Positions 36,020 to 43,935 are shown, counted from the first letter of the stretch. The stretch is DNA of 64,000 nt from Bosea sp. (in: a-proteobacteria) (GCF_023953965.1 NZ_JAMLIX010000001.1:744001-808000), one strand, 5' to 3'. Numbers and translations: made by a program. Notes: generated by a model from the sequence alone, not told the origin.

Positions 36020-36329
36020 GAAGGTCGCTCGTGTCGGGAGCGGTTGCTATAATCCCCGCAGCGCGTGAGGCCAACGTCCTGGCACGACACGACCGCGGAA
36101 AAAGCGCGGGTTGCGGCGGGCGCCTCAGTGGAAGGCATTCTGTTTGAGCCGCCTTGTGATGGCTGCGCATCGAACATGGTCTTCGGCGCCGCCGGGGCAC
36201 GTGACCGATGGTTTCCAGCAGCGGACGATGTCGGACCGGTCGACCCAGGGGTCGAGCTCATGACTGCCGGGAAGTTAAGTCAAAAATTTACTCTCATCAG
36301 CTCTAAGATCCGCCGGCAGGAGACCCGAT
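36020..36329. other. Gene-free stretch between serA and the patatin gene
   Basis: About 310 bp between divergent genes. It should hold the promoters of serA and the patatin gene. At 36049-36061 lies ATAATCCCCGCAG, repeated exactly at 37909-37921. The right-hand part (from about 36270) is AT-rich (AAGTTAAGTCAAAAATTTAC), a likely patatin promoter. No RNA gene or convincing open frame is visible. Confidence 0.5.
36049..36061. repeat. 13-bp direct repeat, left copy
   Basis: ATAATCCCCGCAG, followed within a few bases by CGTGAG. The identical 13 bp, also followed by CGTGAG, occur at 37909-37921. The pair brackets the AT-richer patatin/IS-remnant segment. Confidence 0.5.
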
Positions 36330-37388
36330 ATGGCAGCGAACAGACGCGACTTCTTCTTTCTTGCTGGGGCGGCGTCGCTTGCTCCAATCGCAACGGCCAG
36401 TTCAGCTGCAGCACAGGCAGGCCCATCTCCCTCGTCGCAAGCGAGTCGGGATGATGGTCTTGCTCATCCTGTTCCCTATCGTTCGGTTGCCGGTACGGGT
36501 CGGACGAGGGGCCTGGTTTTGGGCGGGGGCGGGATCTATCTGGCGTCCTGGATGGTCGCATACTTCACGGCCCTGGCGGAGAATGGAATAGATGTCGGCC
36601 AGGCGGATATCATCGTCGGTACGTCAGCGGGGTCGCTGGTAGGCGCCGCATTGGCCGGAGGAAGATTGGTCCAGCTGCACGAGACCCTCCAGCAACTGGC
36701 AAAGAAGCCTGAGGAATTCGCGAAATTTGTGCCTCCGACACCGCCAACGGCCAGCCAGTTGCGCGCGCGGGAGCTTGCGAACACGGCACGGCTGGCCGAC
36801 AGCGCCACCATCCAGGCGATCGGCCGGGCCGCGATGGCGGCAAGGAATCCTGCCGGTCCGACGGAGTACCCTGTCGCACTGGAGCACTTTCTCAATATGA
36901 CCGCCTGGCCCTCGGAGAAGCTTTACACGACCGCTGTTGATTGCTTCACGGGCGAGCGGATAATCGTTTCGCAGGCTGACGGGCTTCAGGTAAACGACGG
37001 TTGCGCCGCCAGTTCGTCTCTGCCTGGATCGCAGGGGCCGACGTGGCTCAAGGACCGTCTTTGCATGGACGGCGGGATTTCCGAGAGCAGCACACATTGC
37101 GACGTGGTTGCCGGGGTCAAGAAGGCGCTGGTCATCTCGCTGACGGATGGCACCGACGTTGCGGTAAAGTTGGGCTTGCGGGCCTCCAGCCTGCCCAATA
37201 CCCTGAGTCAAGAAGTGCAGCAGTTGCAGGCCGAAGGCACGCAGGTCGCGCTAAAAATCGTAGGTCTCGTCCCTGGTGTCGAGCGCGTGGACAGCATCAT
37301 GAATCCAAGATGGATTGCCCCCTGCCTAGCCAATGGAAGGGATCGCGGCTTGGCCGACGCAGCCGAGATGCTGGCTTTTTGGAGATAG
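36330..37388 (+). CDS. Tat-exported patatin-like phospholipase/lipid acyl hydrolase
   Basis: A 352-aa patatin-family protein. It has a twin-arginine signal (NRRDFFFLAGAASL, residues 4-17), an oxyanion-hole glycine run (LGGGGIY, 64-70; usually GGGxRG), the nucleophile Ser99 in GTSAG and the catalytic Asp247 in DGG, so the Ser-Asp dyad is complete. It probably hydrolyses acyl esters of lipids outside the cytoplasm. Codon third positions are visibly richer in A/T than in flanking genes, suggesting recent transfer. It is flanked by direct repeats and an IS3 remnant. Confidence 0.88.
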   Translation: MAANRRDFFFLAGAASLAPIATASSAAAQAGPSPSSQASRDDGLAHPVPYRSVAGTGRTRGLVLGGGGIYLASWMVAYFTALAENGIDVGQADIIVGTSAGSLVGAALAGGRLVQLHETLQQLAKKPEEFAKFVPPTPPTASQLRARELANTARLADSATIQAIGRAAMAARNPAGPTEYPVALEHFLNMTAWPSEKLYTTAVDCFTGERIIVSQADGLQVNDGCAASSSLPGSQGPTWLKDRLCMDGGISESSTHCDVVAGVKKALVISLTDGTDVAVKLGLRASSLPNTLSQEVQQLQAEGTQVALKIVGLVPGVERVDSIMNPRWIAPCLANGRDRGLADAAEMLAFWR

Positions 37389-37534
37389 CAATTTCCTGTT
37401 AAGCCGCAATCTTCTGGATGGGATGCCGGCTGGGGCGTGGCCTCAGTCCGATGACGCCTGTCTGCAACCAATCCCGACCGCGGCATCATCAGGGCTGGAA
37501 CCCTCCGACCAAAAGCTCCGAACCGGTTCAGATC

Positions 37535-37715
37535 GACCGAGCCTGCTCTGTCCGCGATGGCGCACCGGAGCCGGGCGTTCTTGGCCTCAAGCTGCCTCGT
37601 CCGCTTCAGCCTGATCAGACTTCAGGCCGCCGCGCTCACGGCGCCGGCAGTAACAGCTCGCTTCCGTGACGCCGATGGAACGGATCGCATGCTTCAGGGT
37701 GGACCAATTCGACGA
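37535..37715 (-). pseudogene. Degenerate IS3-family orfA transposase fragment
   Basis: Translating the minus strand gives LKHAIRSIGVTEASCYCRRR, then GGLKSDQAE, then in a shifted frame RQLEAKNARLRCAIAD. These match, in order, the helix-turn-helix and leucine-zipper part of IS3-family OrfA proteins (pattern AIRSIGVTE..YYRWR..GGLKSDQ..RLKELE.ENARLR). The frame breaks and an in-frame stop follows, and no orfB or terminal inverted repeats were found, so this is a remnant only. Confidence 0.65.
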
Positions 37716-37818
37716 GCGCGACTCATTGGCATTGCGGGACGACGCGGACGCCGAGCGCGATCACGACGACGGCGATGTTCAAGCCCGCCCCCATGCCGAT
37801 GCGCCGGCCGATGTCGAA

Positions 37819-37890
37819 TGTAGACACTTATGGGAAATACCGGCACGAAAAAGCTTCACGAAATTCATCCGATATGATTAAGTGTCGACA
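37819..37890 (+). promoter_or_regulatory. Inverted pair of 12-bp sites upstream of the catabolic island
   Basis: TGTAGACACTTA (37819-37830) and TAAGTGTCGACA (37879-37890) are inverted copies matching at 11 of 12 positions, 48 bp apart, 50 bp before the NicX-like gene. Their cores TGTAGACA and TGTCGACA are 8-bp palindrome-like units typical of GntR/FCD-family operators. A GntR/FCD gene lies in the same island at 44878-45540 and is the natural candidate regulator. Confidence 0.55.
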
Positions 37891-37908
37891 TATTTGGAGC
37901 GCGGGCCG

Positions 37909-37921
37909 ATAATCCCCGCAG
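37909..37921. repeat. 13-bp direct repeat, right copy
   Basis: ATAATCCCCGCAG, identical to 36049-36061 and 1860 bp from it, lying 18 bp before the NicX-like gene start. Confidence 0.5.
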
Positions 37922-37939
37922 AAATCGTGAGAGGTCGAC

Positions 37940-38989
37940 GTGTCGGCAGGTTCATTGATGACAGGGAGCATGGAGCATCTGCGCCGCCCGCTCGTGCGCA
38001 ACATCAAGGCGGGCGACAAGGTGCTGGTTTTGTCCGACACCGAGCACGATCCGCGCGTCTGGCAGGCCGTGATGAGCATCCTGCAGGAGATCGGCGCCGA
38101 CACCACCGTCGCGCTGTTCGAGCGGCGCCCGGCCGATTACTACGATCCGCCGGCCGCCGTCTGCGAGGCGATGCTGAAATCGGACGCCAATGTCCTGATC
38201 GCCTCGACCGGCATGCTGCATTGCGCGGCGAGCCTGCGCTCGATGGAGGCCGGCATTCCCTCGATCTGCCTGGACGGCGGCATGCGGCTCGAATGGCTGC
38301 AGTCCGGCGCCATCGCCGACGACATGCGCCAGATCGCGGTGCGCAAGCACTATGTCGGCGAGCGCGTCTTCGGGGCGAACGCCAAGACCTGCCGCGTCAC
38401 CTCGCGCCACGGCACGGACTTCACCTACAGCGTCGCAGGGCAGATCTGGATTCCGCCGCTGCCGAAGCCGGACTACGACCCCTACAAGATCGTCAACTTC
38501 CAGAAGGACGAGAACCGCCCGGCCGGCAAGCTCTACTACTATCTCTACCCGACCGGGGAGTTCAACGTGGCCCCGCATGAAGGCACCGCCGAGGGCAAGC
38601 TGGTCATCGACCTGACGATGCACCATCTCGGCCGGCTTTCGAGCCCGATCGAGCTCAGCATCGAGAAGGGCCGGGTGGTACGGATCGACGGAGGCGCCGA
38701 TGCCCGCATCCTGCGCGACTTCCTCGAGGCCTATGGCGACGAGAACGCCTATATGTGCCCGGCCGAGGCCTCTGTCGGCGTGAATGCGAAAGCGGTGATC
38801 CGCGGCGTCCAGCGCGAGGACAAGAACATCATGGGGACGATGCATTTCGGCCTCGGCACCAATGTCGATGTCGGCGGGTCGATCTTCTCCAAGATCCACA
38901 TGGACGGCGTGATCCTGCATCCGACGCTCTATGTCGACGGGGTGAAGCGCATCGAGGACGGCCGCTTCCTCGTCGACATCGAGGGCTGA
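37940..38989 (+). CDS. NicX-like (M29-aminopeptidase-related) putative ring-cleaving dioxygenase
   Basis: A 349-aa protein resembling 2,5-dihydroxypyridine 5,6-dioxygenase NicX and the M29 aminopeptidases from which NicX evolved; length equals NicX (about 350). Candidate metal ligands lie in PTGE (204-207), TMHFGLG (301-307) and the HxD pair H320/D322 in KIHMDG, the last matching the HxD iron ligands known for NicX. The N-terminal half (VLVLSDTEHDPRVWQA) is the usual family lead. A GTG at 37940 is used; ATG 37958 is an alternative. Following hydrolase and transporter genes support a catabolic role; the substrate is unknown. Confidence 0.75.
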   Translation: MSAGSLMTGSMEHLRRPLVRNIKAGDKVLVLSDTEHDPRVWQAVMSILQEIGADTTVALFERRPADYYDPPAAVCEAMLKSDANVLIASTGMLHCAASLRSMEAGIPSICLDGGMRLEWLQSGAIADDMRQIAVRKHYVGERVFGANAKTCRVTSRHGTDFTYSVAGQIWIPPLPKPDYDPYKIVNFQKDENRPAGKLYYYLYPTGEFNVAPHEGTAEGKLVIDLTMHHLGRLSSPIELSIEKGRVVRIDGGADARILRDFLEAYGDENAYMCPAEASVGVNAKAVIRGVQREDKNIMGTMHFGLGTNVDVGGSIFSKIHMDGVILHPTLYVDGVKRIEDGRFLVDIEG

Positions 38990-39016
38990 GCCGGGCAGGC
39001 GATGGGGAGGAATGCC

Positions 39017-39139
39017 ATGAGGCCAGGCGCCGCCGCAGGGGCGGATCACGTCGCGCGTGCTCGCAACAGCCTGGCCCGCGGCATCGTCGACGCCATGCCT
39101 TCGGTACCGCTTCGCGCCAGTCGGGATCCTGAGCCTTGA
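39017..39139 (+). CDS. Possible 40-aa small protein, translationally coupled to the next gene
   Basis: An open frame of 40 codons preceded by a strong ribosome site (GGGGAGGA, 5 bp upstream) and ending TGATG, so its stop overlaps the start of the following hydrolase. The product is Arg/Ala-rich with no recognised domain. It could be a coupling leader rather than a functional protein, or a by-product of composition. Confidence 0.35.
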   Translation: MRPGAAAGADHVARARNSLARGIVDAMPSVPLRASRDPEP

Positions 39140-39921
39140 TGCAGATGGTAAACGGTTTCAACTGCCGGATCGAGGGTGCGCCGGACGCGCCCTGGGTCGT
39201 ACTGAGCAATGCGATCGGAACGAATCTCTCCTTGTGGGACGATCTGGTTCCGGCGCTCAGTCCCCGCTATCGGATCCTGCGATACGATCAGCGCGGCCAC
39301 GGCAAGTCCATCGTGCCGCCCGCGCCCTACAGCTTCGCGGAACTCGCGAGCGACGTGACCATGCTGATGGACAGCGCCGGCATCGCGCGGGCGCATTTCG
39401 TCGGCATGTCCATGGGCGGCGTGACCGGCTGGGAGCTCGCCCTCACCTGCCCGGAGCGATTGCACTCGCTCACCATCTGCGACGCGGCCGTTTCAGGCAG
39501 CGCCGCCGCATGGGAAGAGCGGCTGGCCGTGATCCGGACTGCGGGATTCGATGCCCTCGTCGAGCCGACGCTCGCGCGCTGGTTCTCGAAGCGGGCCCTC
39601 GCCACGCAATCCCCGGCGCTGCAGCGCGTCCGCGCCATGCTCCAGACGACGCCGCCGCCGGGCTTCGAAGGCTGCGCCAACGCGCTTCAGGCGTTCGATT
39701 ACACGCACGCCCTCGAAGCCATCGAAACCCCGGTCCTGCTCGTCTCCGGCGCGGAAGACGGCTTAAGGCCGCAGGCGATGCTCGCCGAGGCGAAGCGCAT
39801 CCCCGGCGCGCGCAGCTGCCTCGTTCCGGACGCGGGTCATCTGAGCAACATCGAGAATCCGGAAGTCTTCAATCGCGCGGTCGTCGACTTCATCGATGGC
39901 GTCGAAGCGGCGCGGAAGTAG
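39139..39921 (+). CDS. Alpha/beta hydrolase (enol-lactonase/NicD-like)
   Basis: A 260-aa alpha/beta-hydrolase-fold enzyme resembling 3-oxoadipate enol-lactonase and N-formylmaleamate deformylase. The triad is readable: Ser91 in GMSMGG, Asp in SGAEDGL and His in PDAGHLSNIENP. The conserved RYDQRGHGKS precedes the nucleophile elbow, as in PcaD. An ATG at 39139, or a TTG one codon earlier, is the start. After the NicX-like gene, deformylation or lactone opening of the ring-cleavage product is the natural guess. Confidence 0.85.
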   Translation: MQMVNGFNCRIEGAPDAPWVVLSNAIGTNLSLWDDLVPALSPRYRILRYDQRGHGKSIVPPAPYSFAELASDVTMLMDSAGIARAHFVGMSMGGVTGWELALTCPERLHSLTICDAAVSGSAAAWEERLAVIRTAGFDALVEPTLARWFSKRALATQSPALQRVRAMLQTTPPPGFEGCANALQAFDYTHALEAIETPVLLVSGAEDGLRPQAMLAEAKRIPGARSCLVPDAGHLSNIENPEVFNRAVVDFIDGVEAARK

Positions 39922-39933
39922 GAGATCCATCCC

Positions 39934-40722
39934 ATGGGCACGCATGACGCGACCGATCTCAACTTCCGTGTGTCCGGCTCCACGAGCGCCCCCGCCGTCA
40001 TGCTCCTGCACGCTCTCGGCGCCAATCTCGGATTCTGGGATGCGATGATCGCGGAGATGGGGTCGGAGTTCCGGATCGCACGCTTCGACCAGCGCGGACA
40101 CGGCCATTCGCCGGTGCCGCCGCATAAATGGACGATGGACGAGCATGTCGCGGATGTCGAGCAGGTCCGGAAAGCGGCGATGATCGAGCGGATGACGATC
40201 GTCGGCACGGCCGTCGGCGGCGTCATCGCGCTGTTCTACGCCCATCGCTACCCGGAGCGGGTGAAGTCCGTGATCTTCGTCAATCCGACCATGGGCGCCC
40301 ATCCGGTGACGAACACCGAGCGCGCCGCGAAGGTCATGGCCGGCGGCATGCAGGCCATCGCGGAGGCGGCGGTGGCGCGCGCCTTCGGCGAGCTTGCGCA
40401 TGACGAGCGCTATGTGCATTACCGCGACGAGATCCTGATGAAGACCGATCCGCTCGGCTATCAGCGGACGATCATGGGCCTGATCGAGAAGGACATCCGC
40501 GCGATCGCCGGCGAGATCCGGCGCCCGGTGCTCCTGCTCGCGGGGCGCCTCGACACCATCAATCGCGCCGATGTCGTCGACGAGATCGCCGGCATGCTGC
40601 CGAATGCATCGGTCCAATGGGTGGAGCGAGGCGCCCATTTCGCGCCCTACCAGGCGCCGGCGGCCTGTGCCGACGCCGTCAGGGCTTTCGTGCGCGCTAC
40701 AGACCGCGATACGGAGACCTGA
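39934..40722 (+). CDS. Alpha/beta-hydrolase-fold protein lacking the nucleophile serine
   Basis: A 262-aa paralogue of the preceding hydrolase (shared RFDQRGHGHSPVPP, GFWDAMI). The nucleophile elbow reads VGTAVGG, so position 93, normally Ser, is Ala; the codon is GCC at 40210-40212. The acid (D in GRLDTIN) and histidine (GAHFAPYQAP) positions are kept. It may be a non-hydrolytic enzyme, a binding or regulatory partner, or use another nucleophile. It starts 12 bp after the first hydrolase and ends 4 bp before tctA. Confidence 0.82.
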   Translation: MGTHDATDLNFRVSGSTSAPAVMLLHALGANLGFWDAMIAEMGSEFRIARFDQRGHGHSPVPPHKWTMDEHVADVEQVRKAAMIERMTIVGTAVGGVIALFYAHRYPERVKSVIFVNPTMGAHPVTNTERAAKVMAGGMQAIAEAAVARAFGELAHDERYVHYRDEILMKTDPLGYQRTIMGLIEKDIRAIAGEIRRPVLLLAGRLDTINRADVVDEIAGMLPNASVQWVERGAHFAPYQAPAACADAVRAFVRATDRDTET

Positions 40723-40726
40723 TCCG

Positions 40727-42250
40727 ATGGCGATGGACGCTGGCGTCATCCAAGGTGTCTGGGCCGCGCTGACGTGGTCGAACGTCGTCTTTGCCTTCAT
40801 CGGCTGCCTGCTCGGAACGCTGGTCGGTGTGCTGCCCGGCCTGGGGCCGGCCTCGGTCATGTCGATCCTGCTGCCGATGTCGCTGAGCCTGCCTCCCGAA
40901 GGCGCGATCATCATCATGTCGGGCGTCTATTACGGGGCCATGTATGGCGGCTCGACCACCGCCATCCTGATGAACGTCCCCGGCGAAGCCGCATCGATCG
41001 TCACCGCGCAGGACGGCTTTCCGATGACGCGCCAGGGACGGGCCGGCCAGGCCCTGGCGATCGCGGCGATCGGCTCCTATCTCGCCGGGATCACGGGCGC
41101 GCTGGCGATTTCCTTCATCGGCCCTTTCGTCGCCGATCTGGCGCTGAAGTTCGGGCCGCCCGAATATTTCGGGCTCGTGCTGTTCAGCATGACCGCGCTG
41201 GTCAGCTTCGCGGGCAACTCCTTCATCAAGGGGCTGGGCATCGCGGCCTTGGGCATGGGCTTCGCCTGCGTCGGGGTCGATCCCCTGACGGGCGCGCAGC
41301 GCCTGACCTTCGGAACGATCGAGCTGTCGAAGGGCTTCGATCTCGTGCCGGTTCTCGTGGGCCTGCTGGGAATCGGCGAGGTCCTCACCAGCATGAGCCA
41401 GAACGTCCAGCAGATCTTCTCCGGAAAGCTCGGCTCGGTCTGGTCGATGTTCCCGCGGGGGCGCGAATTATGGCGCGGCCTGGCCGCCTCCGTGCGCGGC
41501 ACCGTCGGCGGATTCGTGCTGGGGCTGCTTCCGGGCATGCTGCCCGCGCTCACGGCCTATCTTTCCTACGATGTGGAGAAGCGCCTCTCCAAGACGCCGC
41601 AGGAGTTCGGCAACGGCATGATCGAGGGCGTCGCGGCGCCGGAGGCCGCCAACAACGCGACCGCGATGGCCGGCTTCATCCCGCTGTTCTCGCTCGGCAT
41701 CCCCACGAGCCCGTCGCTCGCCATCATTCTCGGGACGCTGATGATCAACGGGCTCACGCCCGGGCCCATGCTGTTCCAGACGCAGGGCACCTTCGTCTGG
41801 ACCATCATCGGCAGCATGCTGATCGCCAACACGATGCTGGTCATCCTCAATCTTCCGCTGATCGGCCTCTGGGCGCAGGTGAGCCGCATTCCCTACAGCA
41901 TCCTCGGCCCGGTCGTCCTGGCCGTCTGCGTCCTCGGCGCCTATGCGCCGCGCAATACGATGTTCGACGTCTGGGTCGCCATCGGCTTCGGCGTGCTCGG
42001 CTATCTCATGCGCCGGTTCAACATGCCGCTGGCGCCGCTGGTGCTGGGCTTCCTGCTCGGGCCGATGCTGGAACAATCGCTGCGGCAGTCGCTGGCGCAA
42101 TCCGGGGGCGACCTGCTGTTCATGATCGACCGGCCGATCGCCGTTTCGCTTTTCCTGGCCGCCTTCCTCGTCGTCGCGGCGACGACCTGGCTGCGGCGGC
42201 GCTCGCGCGCGGTCGGCACTCTGATCGCCGAAAGCACGAACGAGGTGTGA
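40727..42250 (+). CDS. tctA: Tripartite tricarboxylate transporter permease TctA
   Basis: Large membrane subunit of a TTT transporter, 507 aa, with about twelve helices. Family motifs are GTLVGVLPGLGPASVMSILLP (positions about 30-50; key G-x-x-P-G-L-G), YYGAMYGGSTTAILMNVPGE and GVAAPEAANNATAMAGFIPLFSLGIP (key E-A-A-N-N-A). The ATG at 40727 overlaps no gene and is 4 bp after the hydrolase stop. With TctC and TctB it imports a carboxylate, presumably the island's substrate. Confidence 0.95.
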   Translation: MAMDAGVIQGVWAALTWSNVVFAFIGCLLGTLVGVLPGLGPASVMSILLPMSLSLPPEGAIIIMSGVYYGAMYGGSTTAILMNVPGEAASIVTAQDGFPMTRQGRAGQALAIAAIGSYLAGITGALAISFIGPFVADLALKFGPPEYFGLVLFSMTALVSFAGNSFIKGLGIAALGMGFACVGVDPLTGAQRLTFGTIELSKGFDLVPVLVGLLGIGEVLTSMSQNVQQIFSGKLGSVWSMFPRGRELWRGLAASVRGTVGGFVLGLLPGMLPALTAYLSYDVEKRLSKTPQEFGNGMIEGVAAPEAANNATAMAGFIPLFSLGIPTSPSLAIILGTLMINGLTPGPMLFQTQGTFVWTIIGSMLIANTMLVILNLPLIGLWAQVSRIPYSILGPVVLAVCVLGAYAPRNTMFDVWVAIGFGVLGYLMRRFNMPLAPLVLGFLLGPMLEQSLRQSLAQSGGDLLFMIDRPIAVSLFLAAFLVVAATTWLRRRSRAVGTLIAESTNEV

Positions 42251-42294
42251 CACAGCCTATGCCGACAACCGGATCATTCAGGGAGGACAAGACG

Positions 42295-43278
42295 ATGCTC
42301 GGACGCAGAACGCTACTTCTCGGGGCGGCTTCACTGGGAGCCGACCTGACACTCAACCGCCTGGGTACCCGCGAAGCTTTCGCGCAGGCGGCCTATCCCA
42401 GCCGCGCGATCGAGCTGATCGTGCCTTTCGCGCCGGGCGGGGCCACGGATCTGACCGCGCGCGTGGTGGCGCCGGCGCTGGAAGCGCATTGGAAAGTGCC
42501 CGTGCGCGTGATCAACAAGCCCGGCGGCAACACGGTGCCGGCCGTCAGCGAGGTGATGCGCGCCAACCCGGACGGCTACAGCCTCCTCGCCGACTCGCCC
42601 GCCTCGAGCTCCATGCTGGAGGTGGTCGTGCGCAACCTTCCGTTCCAGTCGATGGATCGAACGTTCATGGGCATGATCTCCCAGGCGCCGTTCATTTTCG
42701 TCGTATCGCCGGATTCGGCGATCAAGACGATGGCCGACGCCATCGAGCAGGCCCGCAAGGATCCCTCGACATTCAGCTGGACGTCCCTGGGCGGCGCGGG
42801 CGCGCCGGACTACGCGTTCCGGCGCCTGTTCCACTCCATCGGCGTGGATGTCAGGAAGACCCGCCCGGTCGCATCGAAGGGCGGCAACGAAGCCGTGATC
42901 ATGACGGCGAGCGGCAACGTCACGCTCGGGGTCGGTTCATGGGCTTCGGTCTCGCCGCTTCTGGGGAGCGGCAAGCTGCGCGCCCTGGCGGTCGCCGCGC
43001 CGACACGCTTCCCCCTGCTTCCCGAGACCCCGACGACGGAGGAAGTGGGCCATCCCTCCGTCCAGGTCATGTTCTGGTTCAGCGTCTCGGGGCCGCCGAA
43101 CCTGCCTGCTCCCGTGGTCAAGGCCTGGGACGAGGCCATCGCCGCCATCGCCGCCGATCCGAAGGTCCGTGAAACGCTGCAGAAGATCGGCAACGTGCCC
43201 TATGTCCACCCGGCGGAGAAGGTCCGGGCGATGGTCGAGAGCGAGAAGAAGAACGTCGAGAGCCTGTGGGCCTCCTGA
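42295..43278 (+). CDS. tctC: TTT solute-binding protein TctC (Bug family), Tat-like signal
   Basis: Periplasmic binding protein of the Bug/TctC family, 327 aa. The family start YPSRAIELIVPFAPGGATDLTAR (key P-F-x-P-G-G-x-x-D) follows a signal with an RR pair (GRRTLLLGAASLG), suggesting Tat export rather than Sec. Further landmarks are VINKPGGNTVPA and the C-terminal KVRAMVESEKK. The ATG at 42295 is 8 bp after GGGAGG; an in-frame ATG at 42260 is less likely. Ligand unknown, likely an aromatic or dicarboxylic acid. Confidence 0.93.
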   Translation: MLGRRTLLLGAASLGADLTLNRLGTREAFAQAAYPSRAIELIVPFAPGGATDLTARVVAPALEAHWKVPVRVINKPGGNTVPAVSEVMRANPDGYSLLADSPASSSMLEVVVRNLPFQSMDRTFMGMISQAPFIFVVSPDSAIKTMADAIEQARKDPSTFSWTSLGGAGAPDYAFRRLFHSIGVDVRKTRPVASKGGNEAVIMTASGNVTLGVGSWASVSPLLGSGKLRALAVAAPTRFPLLPETPTTEEVGHPSVQVMFWFSVSGPPNLPAPVVKAWDEAIAAIAADPKVRETLQKIGNVPYVHPAEKVRAMVESEKKNVESLWAS

Positions 43279-43310
43279 CCGTCCGATGACAGGCCCTCGG
43301 AATCGGAGGC

Positions 43311-43349
43311 CCGCCCCCGTTGGAACGCCAGGCGTTCCAACGGGGGCGG
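43311..43349. terminator. Perfect 39-bp palindrome between convergent genes
   Basis: Two perfectly complementary 19-base arms (CCGCCCCCGTTGGAACGCC and its complement) flank one A. It lies between tctC (plus) and the CMD-family gene (minus), the position of a two-way terminator. There is no T-tract, and such a long perfect arm is unusual for the window. Confidence 0.65.
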
Positions 43350-43410
43350 CCTGGTCGCGCCGGCGGCGGTGCTCGAAGGTCCATCTCCCTTCGCCACCGC
43401 CGATGCGGCC

Positions 43411-43935
43411 TCACGCCTCGATGTCGATCTGCAATGCCGCCAGCACACGCACGGTCTGGTTGTACCAGCCGACGAGAAGCGTCAGCTCGACCAGCTCGGG
43501 AACCGAGAGGAAGCGCGACAACGCCGCCCATGTCTCGTCGCGGCAGGAGACGTCGCGCGTCAGCTCGGTGGCGAACCGGATGATCGCGCGCTCCCTGTCG
43601 TCGAACAGATCGGAGGTCTCGAAACCCTCGATCGCCTCGATCTGCGCTTGCGACAGACCAGCCTTGAGCGCCGGACCCGTATGATGATGAACCTCGTAAG
43701 GTGCCCTGGTGATCTTGCCGACGGTGAGAATCGCAAGCTCCCTGTAGCGCGGATCGAGGAGCGTGTTTTTCCGCAGGCTGCGGCTGTAGACGAACCGATC
43801 CTCGAGGATCTGCGGCACATGCGCGAGGGCCCGCGTCAAATTGTTCACCGCGGATTGCTTCTTTCGGAGGTCCGCGAACAAGTCGCGATGCGATTCCGGA
43901 AGGTCCTCTTCCTGGCGATAGGGTATGCGGGCCAT
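43411..43935 (-). CDS. Carboxymuconolactone-decarboxylase-family protein
   Basis: A 174-aa protein of the CMD/AhpD-like superfamily. The helical family core includes LLDPRYRELAILTVGKITRAPYEVHHHTGPALKAG (about residues 60-94; key E-L-A, Y-E-x-x-H-H), and VELTLLVGWYNQTVRVL near the end. It lacks the CxxC of AhpD peroxidases. The start at 43935 (MARIPYRQ) leaves the palindrome at 43963-43977 in the promoter; a start at 44007 would read through it. It probably handles a ring-cleavage intermediate; activity unproven. Confidence 0.85.
   Translation of the reverse strand: MARIPYRQEEDLPESHRDLFADLRKKQSAVNNLTRALAHVPQILEDRFVYSRSLRKNTLLDPRYRELAILTVGKITRAPYEVHHHTGPALKAGLSQAQIEAIEGFETSDLFDDRERAIIRFATELTRDVSCRDETWAALSRFLSVPELVELTLLVGWYNQTVRVLAALQIDIEA

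Larger units (their letters stand above)
37389..37939. other. 550-bp gene-free stretch with IS3 remnant and catabolic promoter
   Basis: The left 150 bp hold no recognisable gene. The middle (about 37535-37715) is a decayed IS3-type orfA on the minus strand, listed separately. The right 120 bp hold paired operator-like sites and the presumed promoter of the NicX-like gene, and a copy of the 13-bp repeat at 37909-37921. Confidence 0.6.

Noticed and set aside
37389..37530. orfB part of an IS3 element
   Set aside because: Translations show no DDE transposase motif; only the orfA-like stretch is supported.
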